A stretch of 64,000 nt of DNA, from assembly GCF_000568405.1 (NCBI RefSeq), contig NZ_ARZY01000023.1:20961-84960 (forward strand), read 5' to 3'. The position numbers and the translations under genes were made by a program. Numbering within the stretch: the first letter of the stretch is position 1; every line of letters starts with the position of its first letter. The notes under the pieces are model-generated. The model searched no databases. It was not told where the DNA came from and saw nothing but the letters and a program-made list of their open reading frames with translations. Shown here in pieces: positions 1 to 8,421 of the stretch. Source of the DNA: Catenovulum agarivorans DS-2. GTDB taxonomy: Bacteria > Pseudomonadota > Gammaproteobacteria > Enterobacterales > Alteromonadaceae.

Positions 1-1
1 A

Positions 2-130
2 ATACCAGTAGACACTAAATTTAGAGATGCAAGTTTAGAGCAATTAGTGCCCTCTATGTATGCACCTAAGTCGAGAGGGGTATTCGCGTATAATTCGTTA
101 TTGACTTTTGTATCGGAGTTAGATGATTAG
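2..130 (+). CDS. ParA-like ATPase of the chemotaxis cluster (ParC type), C-terminal fragment
   Basis: An open frame enters from the left edge and stops at TAG 128-130. It encodes about 42 residues with the segment PSMYAPKSRGVFAYNSLL, typical of the end of ParA/Soj-type ATPases. In vibrios and related polar-flagellated bacteria a ParA homologue (ParC) directly precedes the CheW-domain partner ParP and places chemotaxis arrays at the pole. The same order is seen here, and the downstream start codon overlaps this stop, suggesting translational coupling. The ATPase motifs lie outside the window, so the assignment rests on the tail and its neighbours. Confidence 0.6.
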   Translation: MPVDTKFRDASLEQLVPSMYAPKSRGVFAYNSLLTFVSELDD

Positions 131-902
131 CGCTATGAGTAAAGGTGCATTTGCAAATGAAGAGGTGATGGAGGAATATCTCAATGCCTTGTTGAATGAA
201 GACAGCGATGTTGCCGTTGCGCCTGCACAAAAACGTCAAATCCAACCTATACTAAAAGACGAACCTCGGCCTTTTGCACCAGAGGCAGAGCGAGTTAAAC
301 CGGTTGAAGAATTGCTTAAGCAGGTTGAAATTCCGGCTGAGCCTGTGATTGAAGAGCCAAAGGTGCAAGCACCAACTGAGGTAGTTAAAGCGCCCCAAGA
401 ATTAGAGCAGATACCACCCCAGCCGCCAGCAACACCTGAAAAGGCAATACCCGTTGATGACTTTCAGGCGCTTTATTTTGAGGTTGCGGGTTTGGTGTTG
501 GCGGTGCCGCTTACTGAGCTTGGTGGAATCCACAATATTGCGGAAGTGTCTCCATTGTTTGGTAAGCCTAGTTGGTTTAAAGGTTTAATGATTCACCGTG
601 AACAAAAGCTCAATGTTGTTGATAGTGCGCTTTGGGTGATGCCCGAAAAATATGATGAAAACTTGGCACAATCGTTAGACTACAAATATTTAATTATGTT
701 GGGGGATAGTAACTGGGGTTTAGCCTGTGAAGGGTTGGTGAACACAGTTACTATGTCACCAGATGATATAAAGTGGCGTGCATCAGACAGTAAACGACCT
801 TGGTTAGCCGGGTTAGTCAAAGAGAAGATGTGTGCTTTGTTGGATGTTAATCAGTTAATTCAATTATTAGAACAAGGCCTTAATAGCCTTGATAAAAAGT
901 GA
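123..902 (+). CDS. ParP-like CheW-domain protein
   Basis: The 259-residue product has an acidic, proline- and alanine-rich N-terminal region (about residues 20-115) and a CheW-like domain (about 118-255). ParP proteins have this layout: the CheW-like part contacts CheA and receptors, and a separate segment contacts the ParA-type ATPase. ATG 123 lies 4 bases after GGAG (115-118) and overlaps the upstream stop; ATG 135 is an alternative start with worse spacing. The gene is followed at short distance by a normal cheW, as in other polar chemotaxis operons. Function is inferred from domain layout and synteny. Confidence 0.7.
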   Translation: MISAMSKGAFANEEVMEEYLNALLNEDSDVAVAPAQKRQIQPILKDEPRPFAPEAERVKPVEELLKQVEIPAEPVIEEPKVQAPTEVVKAPQELEQIPPQPPATPEKAIPVDDFQALYFEVAGLVLAVPLTELGGIHNIAEVSPLFGKPSWFKGLMIHREQKLNVVDSALWVMPEKYDENLAQSLDYKYLIMLGDSNWGLACEGLVNTVTMSPDDIKWRASDSKRPWLAGLVKEKMCALLDVNQLIQLLEQGLNSLDKK

Positions 903-922
903 CATAAGTCGGAGCTTAGAAT

Positions 923-1414
923 ATGAATAGTGCAAGCAGAAGTACTGTGGCAGATGCGGCCGATAATGAAATATTGCAGTGGGTTACCTTCAAACTAGAT
1001 GATGAAACCTATGGTATTAATGTTATGCAGGTTCAGGAAGTATTGCGCTATTCTGAAATTGCGCCTGTACCAGGGGCTCCGGATTATGTGCTCGGCATTA
1101 TTAATTTGCGGGGCAATGTAGTCACAGTTATTGATACTCGTTCTAGGTTTGGTTTGAACCCATCAGAGGTAACAGACAACTCACGTATTGTCATTATTGA
1201 AGCAGAAAAACAAGTTATTGGCATTTTGGTCGATAGTGTCGCTGAAGTGGTATATCTTAAATCTTCTGAAATTGACAGTGCACCGAATGTTGGTACTGAA
1301 GAAAGTGCTAGGTTTATTCAAGGGGTATCTAACCGTGGTGCAGAATTACTGATTCTTGTCGATCTAAATAAACTGTTAAGTGATGAAGAGTGGGACGAGC
1401 TTAGTACTTTCTAA
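923..1414 (+). CDS. cheW: Chemotaxis coupling protein CheW
   Basis: The 163-residue product is a single CheW domain of normal length. Typical segments are visible: YGINVMQVQEVLRY near residue 30, the GIINLRGNVVTVIDTR strand-turn region near 60-75 and VDSVAEVV near 105. CheW bridges methyl-accepting receptors and the kinase CheA in the cytoplasmic array. The gene lies 20 bp after the ParP-like gene and 3 bp before the DUF2802 gene, the usual tail of the polar flagellar/chemotaxis operon. Confidence 0.93.
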   Translation: MNSASRSTVADAADNEILQWVTFKLDDETYGINVMQVQEVLRYSEIAPVPGAPDYVLGIINLRGNVVTVIDTRSRFGLNPSEVTDNSRIVIIEAEKQVIGILVDSVAEVVYLKSSEIDSAPNVGTEESARFIQGVSNRGAELLILVDLNKLLSDEEWDELSTF

Positions 1415-1417
1415 TAT

Positions 1418-1828
1418 ATGGAAATAAACTTGATTTGGGGCGGTATTGCTGTGTTGATGCTAGCCCTGTTGCTTGCATTCTTTTTAATCAAGCAGCTAAA
1501 ACAACAATTGCTGCAAAATGAGCGAGCCGCATCGCAAAAAATAGATCAATTACAACGAGACATTAAAGTATTGAACCTAGAGTTGAATGAAATCCGTCAA
1601 TCAACTGTTGGAGTTGGCAAAACCGTTAAGACTCTCGGTCAGTATTTCTCGCAGCTTGAGCAAAAGTTTAATGAGGTTGAATTGTTTGAACCTGAATCTA
1701 AACTATATAGTCGAGCCGCTAAGCTTGCAGAAAAAGGCGCTTCAGTTGAAGAGATTATGACTGAGTGTGAAATTCCCCGCGCGGAAGCCGAGCTCGTTCT
1801 GTCATTGCGGAACAAAATGGCAAGATAA
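1418..1828 (+). CDS. DUF2802 family membrane-anchored protein
   Basis: The 136-residue product has one N-terminal membrane helix (about residues 5-24, sequence WGGIAVLMLALLLAFFLI), then a coiled-coil-like charged stretch to about residue 90. It ends in a conserved region with RAAKLAEKGASVEEI and RAEAELVLSL, the signature of DUF2802 proteins. These occur as the last gene after cheW in polar flagellar/chemotaxis operons; no biochemical role is established that I know of. The ATG lies 3 bases after the cheW stop, so it is surely co-translated. Confidence 0.75.
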   Translation: MEINLIWGGIAVLMLALLLAFFLIKQLKQQLLQNERAASQKIDQLQRDIKVLNLELNEIRQSTVGVGKTVKTLGQYFSQLEQKFNEVELFEPESKLYSRAAKLAEKGASVEEIMTECEIPRAEAELVLSLRNKMAR

Positions 1829-1861
1829 CTGCTTTAACTGTTATCTAATTCTTTACTTTTG

Positions 1862-1891
1862 TTGACGTTTCTATAACAATCACCCTATGCC
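1862..1891 (+). promoter_or_regulatory. Candidate sigma-70 promoter of uvrY
   Basis: TTGACG (1862-1867) and TATGCC (1886-1891) are separated by 18 bases in the only gap before uvrY. An imperfect palindrome, CCTAA and TTAGG, follows at about 1890-1906. The -10 is a modest match, so the call is tentative. Confidence 0.35.
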
Positions 1892-1963
1892 TAAAAGCAT
1901 ATTAGGCAGGTAGTTTCTAGCTAGGAAAGCTAACCTGAACACAATAATAAATTGGAGTCTGAG

Positions 1964-2607
1964 TTGATAAACATACTATTGGTTGACGACCATGAATTAG
2001 TACGTACAGGGATTAATCGGATTTTAAGTGAAGTTCGTGGTATTAAAGTTGTTGGTGAGGCGCAGACTGGAGAAGAAGCGGTACAGTTTTGTCGTAAAAA
2101 CAATCCGGATATTGTATTGATGGACATGAATATGCCGGGGATCGGTGGGATGGAAGCGACCAAAAAAATTGTCCGCTACTGCCCAGATACTAAAGTGATA
2201 TTTCTAACGATTCACACAGAAAATCCTATTCCGTCAAAAGTTATGCAGATAGGTGCAGCAGGTTATTTAACTAAAAGTGCCGCACCAGATGAAATGATCA
2301 AAGCAATTCGGCTAGTACATTCAGGTCAGCGCTATATTGCGCCGGAATAGCCCAACAAATGGCATTGTCGCAATTTGGTGGGCAAGATGAGAATCCTTTT
2401 GATGTATTGTCTGAACGAGAACTACAAATTATGATGATGATAACACGTGGTGAAAAAGTTCAGGACATATCCGAGCAACTTAATCTGAGTTCAAAAACAG
2501 TTAATAGTTACCGCTATCGAATGTTTGAAAAGTTGAAAATTAGTGGTGATGTTGAGTTAACTCATTTAGCTATCAAGTACCGGATGTTGGATACAAACGA
2601 CCTATAA
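1964..2607 (+). pseudogene. uvrY: Response regulator UvrY/GacA, interrupted by a one-base frameshift
   Basis: The two halves of a GacA/UvrY-type regulator lie in adjacent frames. The first half begins at TTG 1964, giving MINILLVDDHE as in Escherichia coli UvrY, 6 bases after GGAG. It is a receiver domain with the acidic pair at residues 8-9, phospho-acceptor Asp54 and a Lys-containing YLTKSAAP loop, and stops at TAG 2348-2350. The second half reads ATA GCC CAA CAA ATG from 2347 and holds the LuxR-type HTH (LSERELQIM, LNLSSKTVNSYRYRMF). One extra A at about 2346-2347, or a -1 shift there, restores a normal protein. The receiver normally responds to BarA and drives csrB-type sRNA transcription. 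It may be a real mutation, a sequencing or assembly error, or a translational frameshift. Confidence 0.85.
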
Positions 2608-2634
2608 ATTAATTCTGCCCGTTTAGACAATATT

Positions 2635-2661
2635 AAAAAGGCGCTTTAATAGCGCCTTTTT
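2635..2661. terminator. Bidirectional terminator between uvrY and the SulP gene
   Basis: An 11-bp perfect inverted repeat (AAAAAGGCGCT at 2635-2645, AGCGCCTTTTT at 2651-2661) with a 5-base loop has an A-run on the left arm and a T-run on the right. It would end transcription of both convergent genes. Confidence 0.9.
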
Positions 2662-2693
2662 AGGTATTTGTTGTAAACGAGCGTTCACTTTAG

Positions 2694-4355
2694 CTAAGCT
2701 GAAAATGTTTCATCTTCAGTCGTCTTTAGATATTCATTTGCTCTAATTAACGCTTCTTGGCGTGAGCGCACAAACATATCTTCTGGCAAGCTACCAGCAC
2801 TCATAGTACAAAGTTTGTTTTTATTAGCCTCTGACTGGTAGACAACACAAACTTCTTTCTTCGATTCGAGCGCTTCAACAATCATGTTTTCGATCGATAA
2901 TGAAATCGTATCATCAATCAATGAAACGTCGCTTAAATCGATAATGACCGCTTTATGGGCAGCAATAGACGCACGTTCACGTGACAAAGCTTTAGACACA
3001 CCAAAAATCATTGGGCCACTGAGGTAAAAATACAAAATATTACCTTTACCCTGGTTTAATAACTCACGTTCAGCTGGTGCTAATGGCAATTCATCATCCA
3101 TATCAGATATTGCTTTAATCTGCCTAGACTGAGTTTGACTTAACTTTTCAATGATTATGATGTTGGCAACAAATAAACCAATACCAACGGCTACCATTAA
3201 GTCAACAAGCACAGTCAAGGTTAATACCGAATACATGATCAGGGTAGATTGCCACGAAACTCGATGTGCTCGCTTAATAAAGCTCCAGTCGAGGATATCC
3301 ACACCTACTTTAACAGCAATGGCAGCAAGCAAGGCAAGTGGAATAACGCTAATTAAAGATGCCGCACCAAATATCGCAATACCTAAAACGACAACACGTG
3401 TAACGCCAGACCACGCGGTTCGGGCTCCAGCTTGAATATTGACAACTGTACCCATAGTTGCACCAGCTCCAGGTAGGCCTCCGAACAAACCAGACATTAA
3501 GTTACCAACGCCTTGTCCCATTAATTCTTTATTCGACTTATGTTCAGTTCGAGTTAGATTATCCGCTATGACTGAGGTTAACATTGAATCAATACAGCCC
3601 AACATACCCAGTACTGAAGCCTCTAAAACCATGGTTTGCCATTGGTCTGCGGTAAAAGTGGGAACGACTATTTCGGGTAAGCCTACCGAAAACTCCCCAA
3701 TCCGGCGAATGTCTGAACCATCAATTAAGTAGAGTGACGCAATGGTTATTAACACCAATGCAATCAATTGAGCTGGAACAATGCGGGTGATTTTATTTGG
3801 GGTTAAAAATAGCAGCGCAAGTGTTGCACCAAACAAAGCAAATTCAGCCAAACTTATATTTGAGATGATGTCAGGCAAACTTGTTAATGTGCCGATAACG
3901 CCTCCGCTTGGTGAGGCCTGGCCTAACGCTGGGGCCAGCTGCATTATAATTAATATACAACCTATACCCGACATAAAACCTGAAACCACGCTATAGGGCA
4001 TAAGCGTTATATATTTACCCAGCTTTAGCGCGCCGAATAGAATTTGAAATACACCCGCCATCATCACAACCGTGAATGCCATGGCAGCTCCGTTTTCCGG
4101 ATCTGAAGCGATAAAAGAAGCAATGACGGCTGTCATTAAAACTGTCATCGGCCCAGTAGGTTCTGATATTAACGTAGGCGTACCACCAAAAACGGCAGCA
4201 AATAAGCCGACCAGCAATGCGCCATACAAACCCGCTTCAGGGCCTAAACCAGACGCAACGCCAAATGTCAGTGCTAGAGGCAACGACACAATTGCCGCTG
4301 TGATACCACCTAAAACGTCACCACGTAAATTTTGTCTTGTGAATAGATTGAACAT
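2694..4355 (-). CDS. SulP family anion permease with STAS domain
   Basis: The protein of about 553 residues has a long hydrophobic SulP core (about residues 10-410) followed by a cytoplasmic STAS domain (about 430-530). The N-terminal SulP signature is visible as GDVLGGITAAIVSLPLALTF. SulP proteins carry sulfate, bicarbonate or other anions, often with proton or sodium; the substrate cannot be read here. I place the start at ATG 4355 because GGAGGT lies 10 bases upstream (4366-4371); a longer frame reaches 4403 without a ribosome site. It stands alone between a terminator and the flagellin promoter region and is probably not part of the flagellar system. Confidence 0.88.
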   Translation of the reverse strand: MFNLFTRQNLRGDVLGGITAAIVSLPLALTFGVASGLGPEAGLYGALLVGLFAAVFGGTPTLISEPTGPMTVLMTAVIASFIASDPENGAAMAFTVVMMAGVFQILFGALKLGKYITLMPYSVVSGFMSGIGCILIIMQLAPALGQASPSGGVIGTLTSLPDIISNISLAEFALFGATLALLFLTPNKITRIVPAQLIALVLITIASLYLIDGSDIRRIGEFSVGLPEIVVPTFTADQWQTMVLEASVLGMLGCIDSMLTSVIADNLTRTEHKSNKELMGQGVGNLMSGLFGGLPGAGATMGTVVNIQAGARTAWSGVTRVVVLGIAIFGAASLISVIPLALLAAIAVKVGVDILDWSFIKRAHRVSWQSTLIMYSVLTLTVLVDLMVAVGIGLFVANIIIIEKLSQTQSRQIKAISDMDDELPLAPAERELLNQGKGNILYFYLSGPMIFGVSKALSRERASIAAHKAVIIDLSDVSLIDDTISLSIENMIVEALESKKEVCVVYQSEANKNKLCTMSAGSLPEDMFVRSRQEALIRANEYLKTTEDETFSA

Positions 4356-4578
4356 AATCAAGCAGACCTCCACTGCGAGCGTCATTCTATATAAATTCAG
4401 CAAAATGTAAATTCGCTAATAAAGGACAGTTGACTAACTTGGGTTAATTTAACTGGAAATACTAGTGGCAAAAGAGCTTGCACAGCAAAACATTAACGAA
4501 TTGAATGGTGAATTTTCTAGTTATATATCTGATTTATATAGGAAACATAAAAAATCCAAAAAAATATCAAAAAAATCC

Positions 4579-4605
4579 TAAAGGATCTTCAGAAAAGGCC
4601 GATAA
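4579..4605 (+). promoter_or_regulatory. FliA (sigma-28) promoter of the flagellin gene
   Basis: TAAA (4579-4582), a 15-base spacer and GCCGATAA (4598-4605) match the sigma-28 consensus exactly. Transcription would start near 4612, leaving a leader of about 140 bases before the flagellin ATG. The rest of the 4356-4754 gap is AT-rich and shows no other feature I can support; a TGGC/TTGC pair near 4466-4481 has wrong spacing for sigma-54. Confidence 0.88.
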
Positions 4606-4754
4606 CTTTAAATGAGGGGAATTATAAATTTTGAAATGAGGTTGAGGGCCGACTTTCAAAGCTTTTTGAGGTGACTCGCAAGAGTTAAATTTTTGGCGGA
4701 CTCGCTTTATACAGGTTTGAGGGAACCTAAAGCAGTTCTCAGGAGGTAACTACT

Positions 4755-5579
4755 ATGGGTATGTTTGTAAATACTAACGTTTCATCATTGAATGCTCAGC
4801 GTCAATTGATGGATTCATCAACACGTTTAAACACTTCATTTGAGCGTTTGTCTTCTGGCTTCCGTATTAACCGTGCAGCGGATGATGCTGCTGGTATGCA
4901 AATTTCAGCTCGTATGACTAGCCAAATTGAAGGTTTAAACCAAGCGGTACGAAATGCGAATGATGGTATTTCTACAGTGCAAACTGCTGAAGGTGCAATG
5001 CAAGAGATTACTTCGTCTTTGCAGCGTATTCGCCAGTTGGCGGTACAATCGCAAAACGGTATCAACAGCTCAGCTGACCGTGCTGCACTACAAAAAGAAG
5101 TTTCTGCACTTAAAACTGAAATCAGCCGTATCGGTGCAAATACTCAGTTCGCCGGTGTAGATTTATTAACTGGTTCATACTCAGCTGCTTTCTTAGTGGG
5201 TGCAAATGGTGGCCAAACTATTTCAGTTAACTTGTCACGCTCTGGAGGTTATGGTGCTTCAGGTTTAAGCATTGGCAGCTTAACTGTTGCTACAACAGAT
5301 GGTGCATCTGCTGCGTTGACATCAATTGATGCTGCAATCTCAACAATTGGTGGTGCTCGTGCAGACCTTGGTGCATTGCAAAATCGTTTCCAGTCAACTA
5401 TTCGTAATTTAAGTAATGTTGTGGAAAATGTTTCTTCTGCACGTTCTCAAATTCGTGATACTGACTTCGCGACAGAAACTGCAGAATTAACTCGTAACCA
5501 AATTGTGCAACAGGCGAGTTTGTCGGTATTAAGTCAGGCTAACCAACGTCCGCAAAGTGCATTATCTTTATTAGGTTAA
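4755..5579 (+). CDS. Flagellin
   Basis: The 274-residue product is a short flagellin with the conserved D0/D1 helices at both ends and almost no variable middle. The N-terminal part shows NTNVSSLNAQRQL and LSSGFRINRAADDAAGMQIS. The C-terminal part shows SQIRDTDFATETAELTRNQI and ends SALSLLG. It polymerises into the filament after export by the flagellar type III system. ATG 4755 lies 8 bases after AGGAGG (4741-4746), a strong ribosome site. It is led by a perfect FliA promoter and followed by flaG-fliD-fliS. The many surface Ser/Thr residues in the middle are plausible O-glycosylation sites given the sugar genes downstream. Confidence 0.96.
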   Translation: MGMFVNTNVSSLNAQRQLMDSSTRLNTSFERLSSGFRINRAADDAAGMQISARMTSQIEGLNQAVRNANDGISTVQTAEGAMQEITSSLQRIRQLAVQSQNGINSSADRAALQKEVSALKTEISRIGANTQFAGVDLLTGSYSAAFLVGANGGQTISVNLSRSGGYGASGLSIGSLTVATTDGASAALTSIDAAISTIGGARADLGALQNRFQSTIRNLSNVVENVSSARSQIRDTDFATETAELTRNQIVQQASLSVLSQANQRPQSALSLLG

Positions 5580-5592
5580 TGTAAGTTTTTGG

Positions 5593-5625
5593 TAAAGCTA
5601 ATAAAGAGTTTATTTGTTAGCTTTA
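5593..5625 (+). terminator. Hairpin after flagellin, possible attenuating terminator
   Basis: TAAAGCTAA (5593-5601) pairs with TTAGCTTTA (5617-5625), with a further weak stem in the loop. It lacks a good T-run, so it may only reduce read-through into flaG or protect the flagellin mRNA 3' end. Confidence 0.4.
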
Positions 5626-5653
5626 TCAACAAACTGAATTGACGGAGGTGATT

Positions 5654-6091
5654 ATGGATATGCAATTAGAAAAAAGTGGCAGCCTATTTGCTTATGCTAG
5701 TAACGAGCTAGAGCCTAGTCGTTATTCAGTGGAAAATCGCCAAAATTCCGACGATTCGGTTGCATCAACTGCTAACGATCCTAAAATAAAAGTATCAGAA
5801 TCCGCTAAAGTTACCGAAGCTGAAGCCGATACTGCTATTGAGGGTAATGAAAACATTTTAGAACAAGCTGTTGCTGAAGTATCAGAATTTATCAATGCGC
5901 AAAATCGCCAGTTAAATTTTGATTATGATGATTCAAGTAATCGCTCAGTGATTAAAGTAACAGATTCGGAATCTGGAGAAGTTATTCGACAGATACCGTC
6001 AGAAGAAATGTTAAAGTTAGCACAGCGCATAGGCGAACTGCGAGATGATGCAGGCGAAGCTATAGGAGTGCTGATTAACCGCGAAGTCTAA
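5654..6091 (+). CDS. flaG: FlaG family protein
   Basis: The product of about 145 residues has a variable acidic N-terminal half and a conserved FlaG domain at the C-terminus: NRQLNFDYDDSSNRSVIKV, then GEVIRQIPSEEMLKLAQRI. FlaG proteins influence filament length in polar flagella. ATG 5654 follows GGAGG (5644-5648) at 5 bases; a TTG 15 bases upstream extends the frame but lies before the ribosome site. The gene sits between flagellin and fliD, its standard place in Vibrio, Shewanella and Pseudomonas relatives. Confidence 0.88.
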   Translation: MDMQLEKSGSLFAYASNELEPSRYSVENRQNSDDSVASTANDPKIKVSESAKVTEAEADTAIEGNENILEQAVAEVSEFINAQNRQLNFDYDDSSNRSVIKVTDSESGEVIRQIPSEEMLKLAQRIGELRDDAGEAIGVLINREV

Positions 6092-6110
6092 TCTTTTATG
6101 TGAGGTATGT

Positions 6111-7583
6111 ATGTCAGTTTCATCAATTGGTGTTGGTTCAGGCCTAGATTTAAGTGGTCTTGTTCAGCAGCTATTAGAAGCTGAACGCAAACCCAAACAA
6201 GACAGATTTGATTCTCGTGAAGAAGACTTGGAAGCTGTTATATCAGGAATTGGTGCGTTAAAGTCAAAAATGGATGAATTCAAATCATCTGTTGATGATT
6301 TAAGAAGTAGTTATGAATTGCAAGGACGTAAAGCTATGACTACACATCCAGATGCTTCAAGCGACAGTGAAGCATCTGGTCCTTTCACAGCAGAGGCGTC
6401 AAATAGCGCAACTGCTGGTACCTACGACATTACCATAGAACAATTGGCGGCAGGTAGTCGTATTCAAACGGCTGATAGTCAATTTGCGAGTTCTTCGAGC
6501 TCTGTTTCTGCAAGCGCTGGCACATTGACCTTTAAAATTGATTCTACTGGCGATAGTTTTACCGTAAATGTCACTTCTGGGATGACATTGGCAGAGCTGC
6601 GCTCGGCGGTTAACAACGCAAGTGGTAATGATTTTGGCATAAATGCCAGTATTATTGATACAGGGACCGCTGCTGGTGCGAAGTTAGTATTTTCTTCTGA
6701 AACGACCGGCGCAGGCAACGATTTAAAAATTGTTAACGACAATGATATTGCCGACCTTGAGCATATTGCGACGGTTGATTCCACTGAAACCACCACATAC
6801 GGCAATGTAACCACAATAAATGCAACTAATGCTCAAGCGACGATAGACGATATAGCTGTTGAAAGCGAAAACAATACGTTTGAAAATGTAATTGAGAACG
6901 TAAGCTTTGAAGCATTGGAATTAAGTAGCACAGATAGCTTAGGTAACTTTCAAGCGTCAACTCTAGAAGTTGGTTATGACAAAGATGGACTAAAAAATAA
7001 AATTACCGATTTTGTCGATAATTACAACTCGCTAATCTCAGAAATCAAAACTTTGACACGCTACGGTACCTCTGAGCTAGAAGAGGATGGAGCGTTAGCT
7101 GGTGACTACATGGCACGTAGTATTCAGTCTGGTTTAGATTCAATTATCACATCAAGTGTCAGCTCATCGTCGTTAGGGACACTATTTCAAATAGGCGTGT
7201 CGTTTGATGATGATGGCAAGCTACAAATATCCGAGACTGATGAGTTTGGTTTAGGTAGTGGGCAAGAGATGTTAGATGATGCACTTGACGACTATTACGA
7301 CGAAATTGCTTCTTTATTTGCTGACGACGATGAAGGTATTGCCAACAAACTTTACGACTTTGTCTATGAATATACAACTTTTGGTGGTTTGTTACGTACG
7401 CGCGAGCAATCTTTTAAAGATCAGAAAGAGCTTTTAAATGATGACAGGGCTCGCTTTGAAGTCCAGATGGCTGATTACGAACAATTGCTAAGAAATAAAT
7501 ACATTAATTTAGATTTAACCGTGGCTAAGTTACAGCGTACGGGTAGTGCATTAAATGCGTCGCTGTCGACGGCATTTTTCTAA
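6111..7583 (+). CDS. fliD: Flagellar filament cap protein FliD
   Basis: The 490-residue product has the FliD N-terminus (VSSIGVGSGLDLSGLVQQLL, about residues 3-22) and the FliD C-terminal region with FVDNYNSLISEIKTL near residue 305 and a closing segment rich in Leu and Ala. FliD forms the cap at the filament tip and guides flagellin assembly outside the cell. The middle is Ser/Thr/Asp-rich, as expected of the exposed variable domains. It lies 19 bp after flaG and 15 bp before fliS, forming the usual cap-chaperone operon. Confidence 0.94.
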   Translation: MSVSSIGVGSGLDLSGLVQQLLEAERKPKQDRFDSREEDLEAVISGIGALKSKMDEFKSSVDDLRSSYELQGRKAMTTHPDASSDSEASGPFTAEASNSATAGTYDITIEQLAAGSRIQTADSQFASSSSSVSASAGTLTFKIDSTGDSFTVNVTSGMTLAELRSAVNNASGNDFGINASIIDTGTAAGAKLVFSSETTGAGNDLKIVNDNDIADLEHIATVDSTETTTYGNVTTINATNAQATIDDIAVESENNTFENVIENVSFEALELSSTDSLGNFQASTLEVGYDKDGLKNKITDFVDNYNSLISEIKTLTRYGTSELEEDGALAGDYMARSIQSGLDSIITSSVSSSSLGTLFQIGVSFDDDGKLQISETDEFGLGSGQEMLDDALDDYYDEIASLFADDDEGIANKLYDFVYEYTTFGGLLRTREQSFKDQKELLNDDRARFEVQMADYEQLLRNKYINLDLTVAKLQRTGSALNASLSTAFF

Positions 7584-7598
7584 GAATAGGTGACTATT

Positions 7599-8030
7599 AT
7601 GTTTAAACGCGGTATTAATGCATACCAAAAAGGTAATATTAAACAGCAGGTCGCGCAAGCAGACCCACATCAAATCACCTTGATGTTAATGCAAGGGGCG
7701 TTAGATAAAATGGCGTATGCAAAGGGCTGTATGGAACGCAAAGATTTTGAAGGTAAATCAGTCCATCTATCAAAAGCGTCTGCCATTATTGTTAACTTGC
7801 GCGATACGTTAGATTTTTCAGTTGAAAGTGAGGTGACAGATAATCTGTTTGCATTGTACGATTTTATGGTTAATCGTTTAACAGATGCGCATGTGCAAAA
7901 TAGCCAAAGCATAATTGATGAGGTGATCTCTTTAATGTTGCCGATTAAAACGGCTTGGGCGTCTATCCCTGAAGAAGCAAAACAGCAAGCATATGAAATG
8001 CAGCGGCAAAAACAACAAAGTGCTGTTTAA
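7599..8030 (+). CDS. fliS: Flagellin export chaperone FliS
   Basis: The product of about 143 residues is helical and of FliS length, with INAYQKGNIKQQVAQADPHQITLMLMQGALDKM at the front (residues 6-38), the characteristic FliS region. FliS binds the flagellin C-terminus and prevents premature polymerisation before export. ATG 7599 is preferred over GTG 7590 because AGG (7588-7590) lies 8 bases upstream. It follows fliD directly and is followed within 3 bp by a FliT-like gene. Confidence 0.93.
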   Translation: MFKRGINAYQKGNIKQQVAQADPHQITLMLMQGALDKMAYAKGCMERKDFEGKSVHLSKASAIIVNLRDTLDFSVESEVTDNLFALYDFMVNRLTDAHVQNSQSIIDEVISLMLPIKTAWASIPEEAKQQAYEMQRQKQQSAV

Positions 8031-8033
8031 TTT

Positions 8034-8405
8034 ATGAGTGCTGAACTAGATAGTCATGTCAGTCGTCATACCCATTCGGTTTCTGGCAAACTTACAGAAG
8101 CCGAACTCAACCACTCTTATACACCACCCGAATTATCTGATCTTAACCAACTGATTTCTCAGTTATTGTTGGCTGATGATGTAAACGATTCTGAATTACT
8201 CGCGCTAATTGATCAAAGAGATGAGTGCGTACAAAATACACTCGAACAGTTGGCTTCTACACCAGAAAAACAAAAACAATTTGCTTTAGCTGAATCTGAG
8301 GTCAATAATAAGCTAATTCATGTTTGTAATCAGCTAGTTAAACAAGCGAAAACTGACTTAACCAAATTGGTAAAAGGGCGAAAGGCAATTCGACAATACC
8401 GATAA
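8034..8405 (+). CDS. FliT/FlaI-like flagellar chaperone candidate
   Basis: The 123-residue product is hydrophilic and predicted helical in residues 35-120, with the basic tail GRKAIRQYR. I do not see a strongly diagnostic motif. Its place just after fliS, small size and helical make-up match FliT-like chaperones (FlaI in Vibrio), which keep FliD and other late substrates export-competent. The ATG lies 3 bp after the fliS stop. The next gene, pseB, follows after 16 bp, so flagellar and sugar genes probably share one transcript. Confidence 0.6.
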   Translation: MSAELDSHVSRHTHSVSGKLTEAELNHSYTPPELSDLNQLISQLLLADDVNDSELLALIDQRDECVQNTLEQLASTPEKQKQFALAESEVNNKLIHVCNQLVKQAKTDLTKLVKGRKAIRQYR

Positions 8406-8421
8406 TTCGGAGATTCTTGTA

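Noticed and set aside
3151..4410. Plus-strand frames opposite the SulP gene
   Set aside because: They are antisense shadows; the minus-strand frame carries the SulP and STAS signatures and the ribosome site.
4466..4482. Possible sigma-54 promoter (TGGC and TTGC) before flagellin
   Set aside because: The GG-to-GC spacing is 11 instead of 10 bases, and a perfect sigma-28 promoter lies just downstream.
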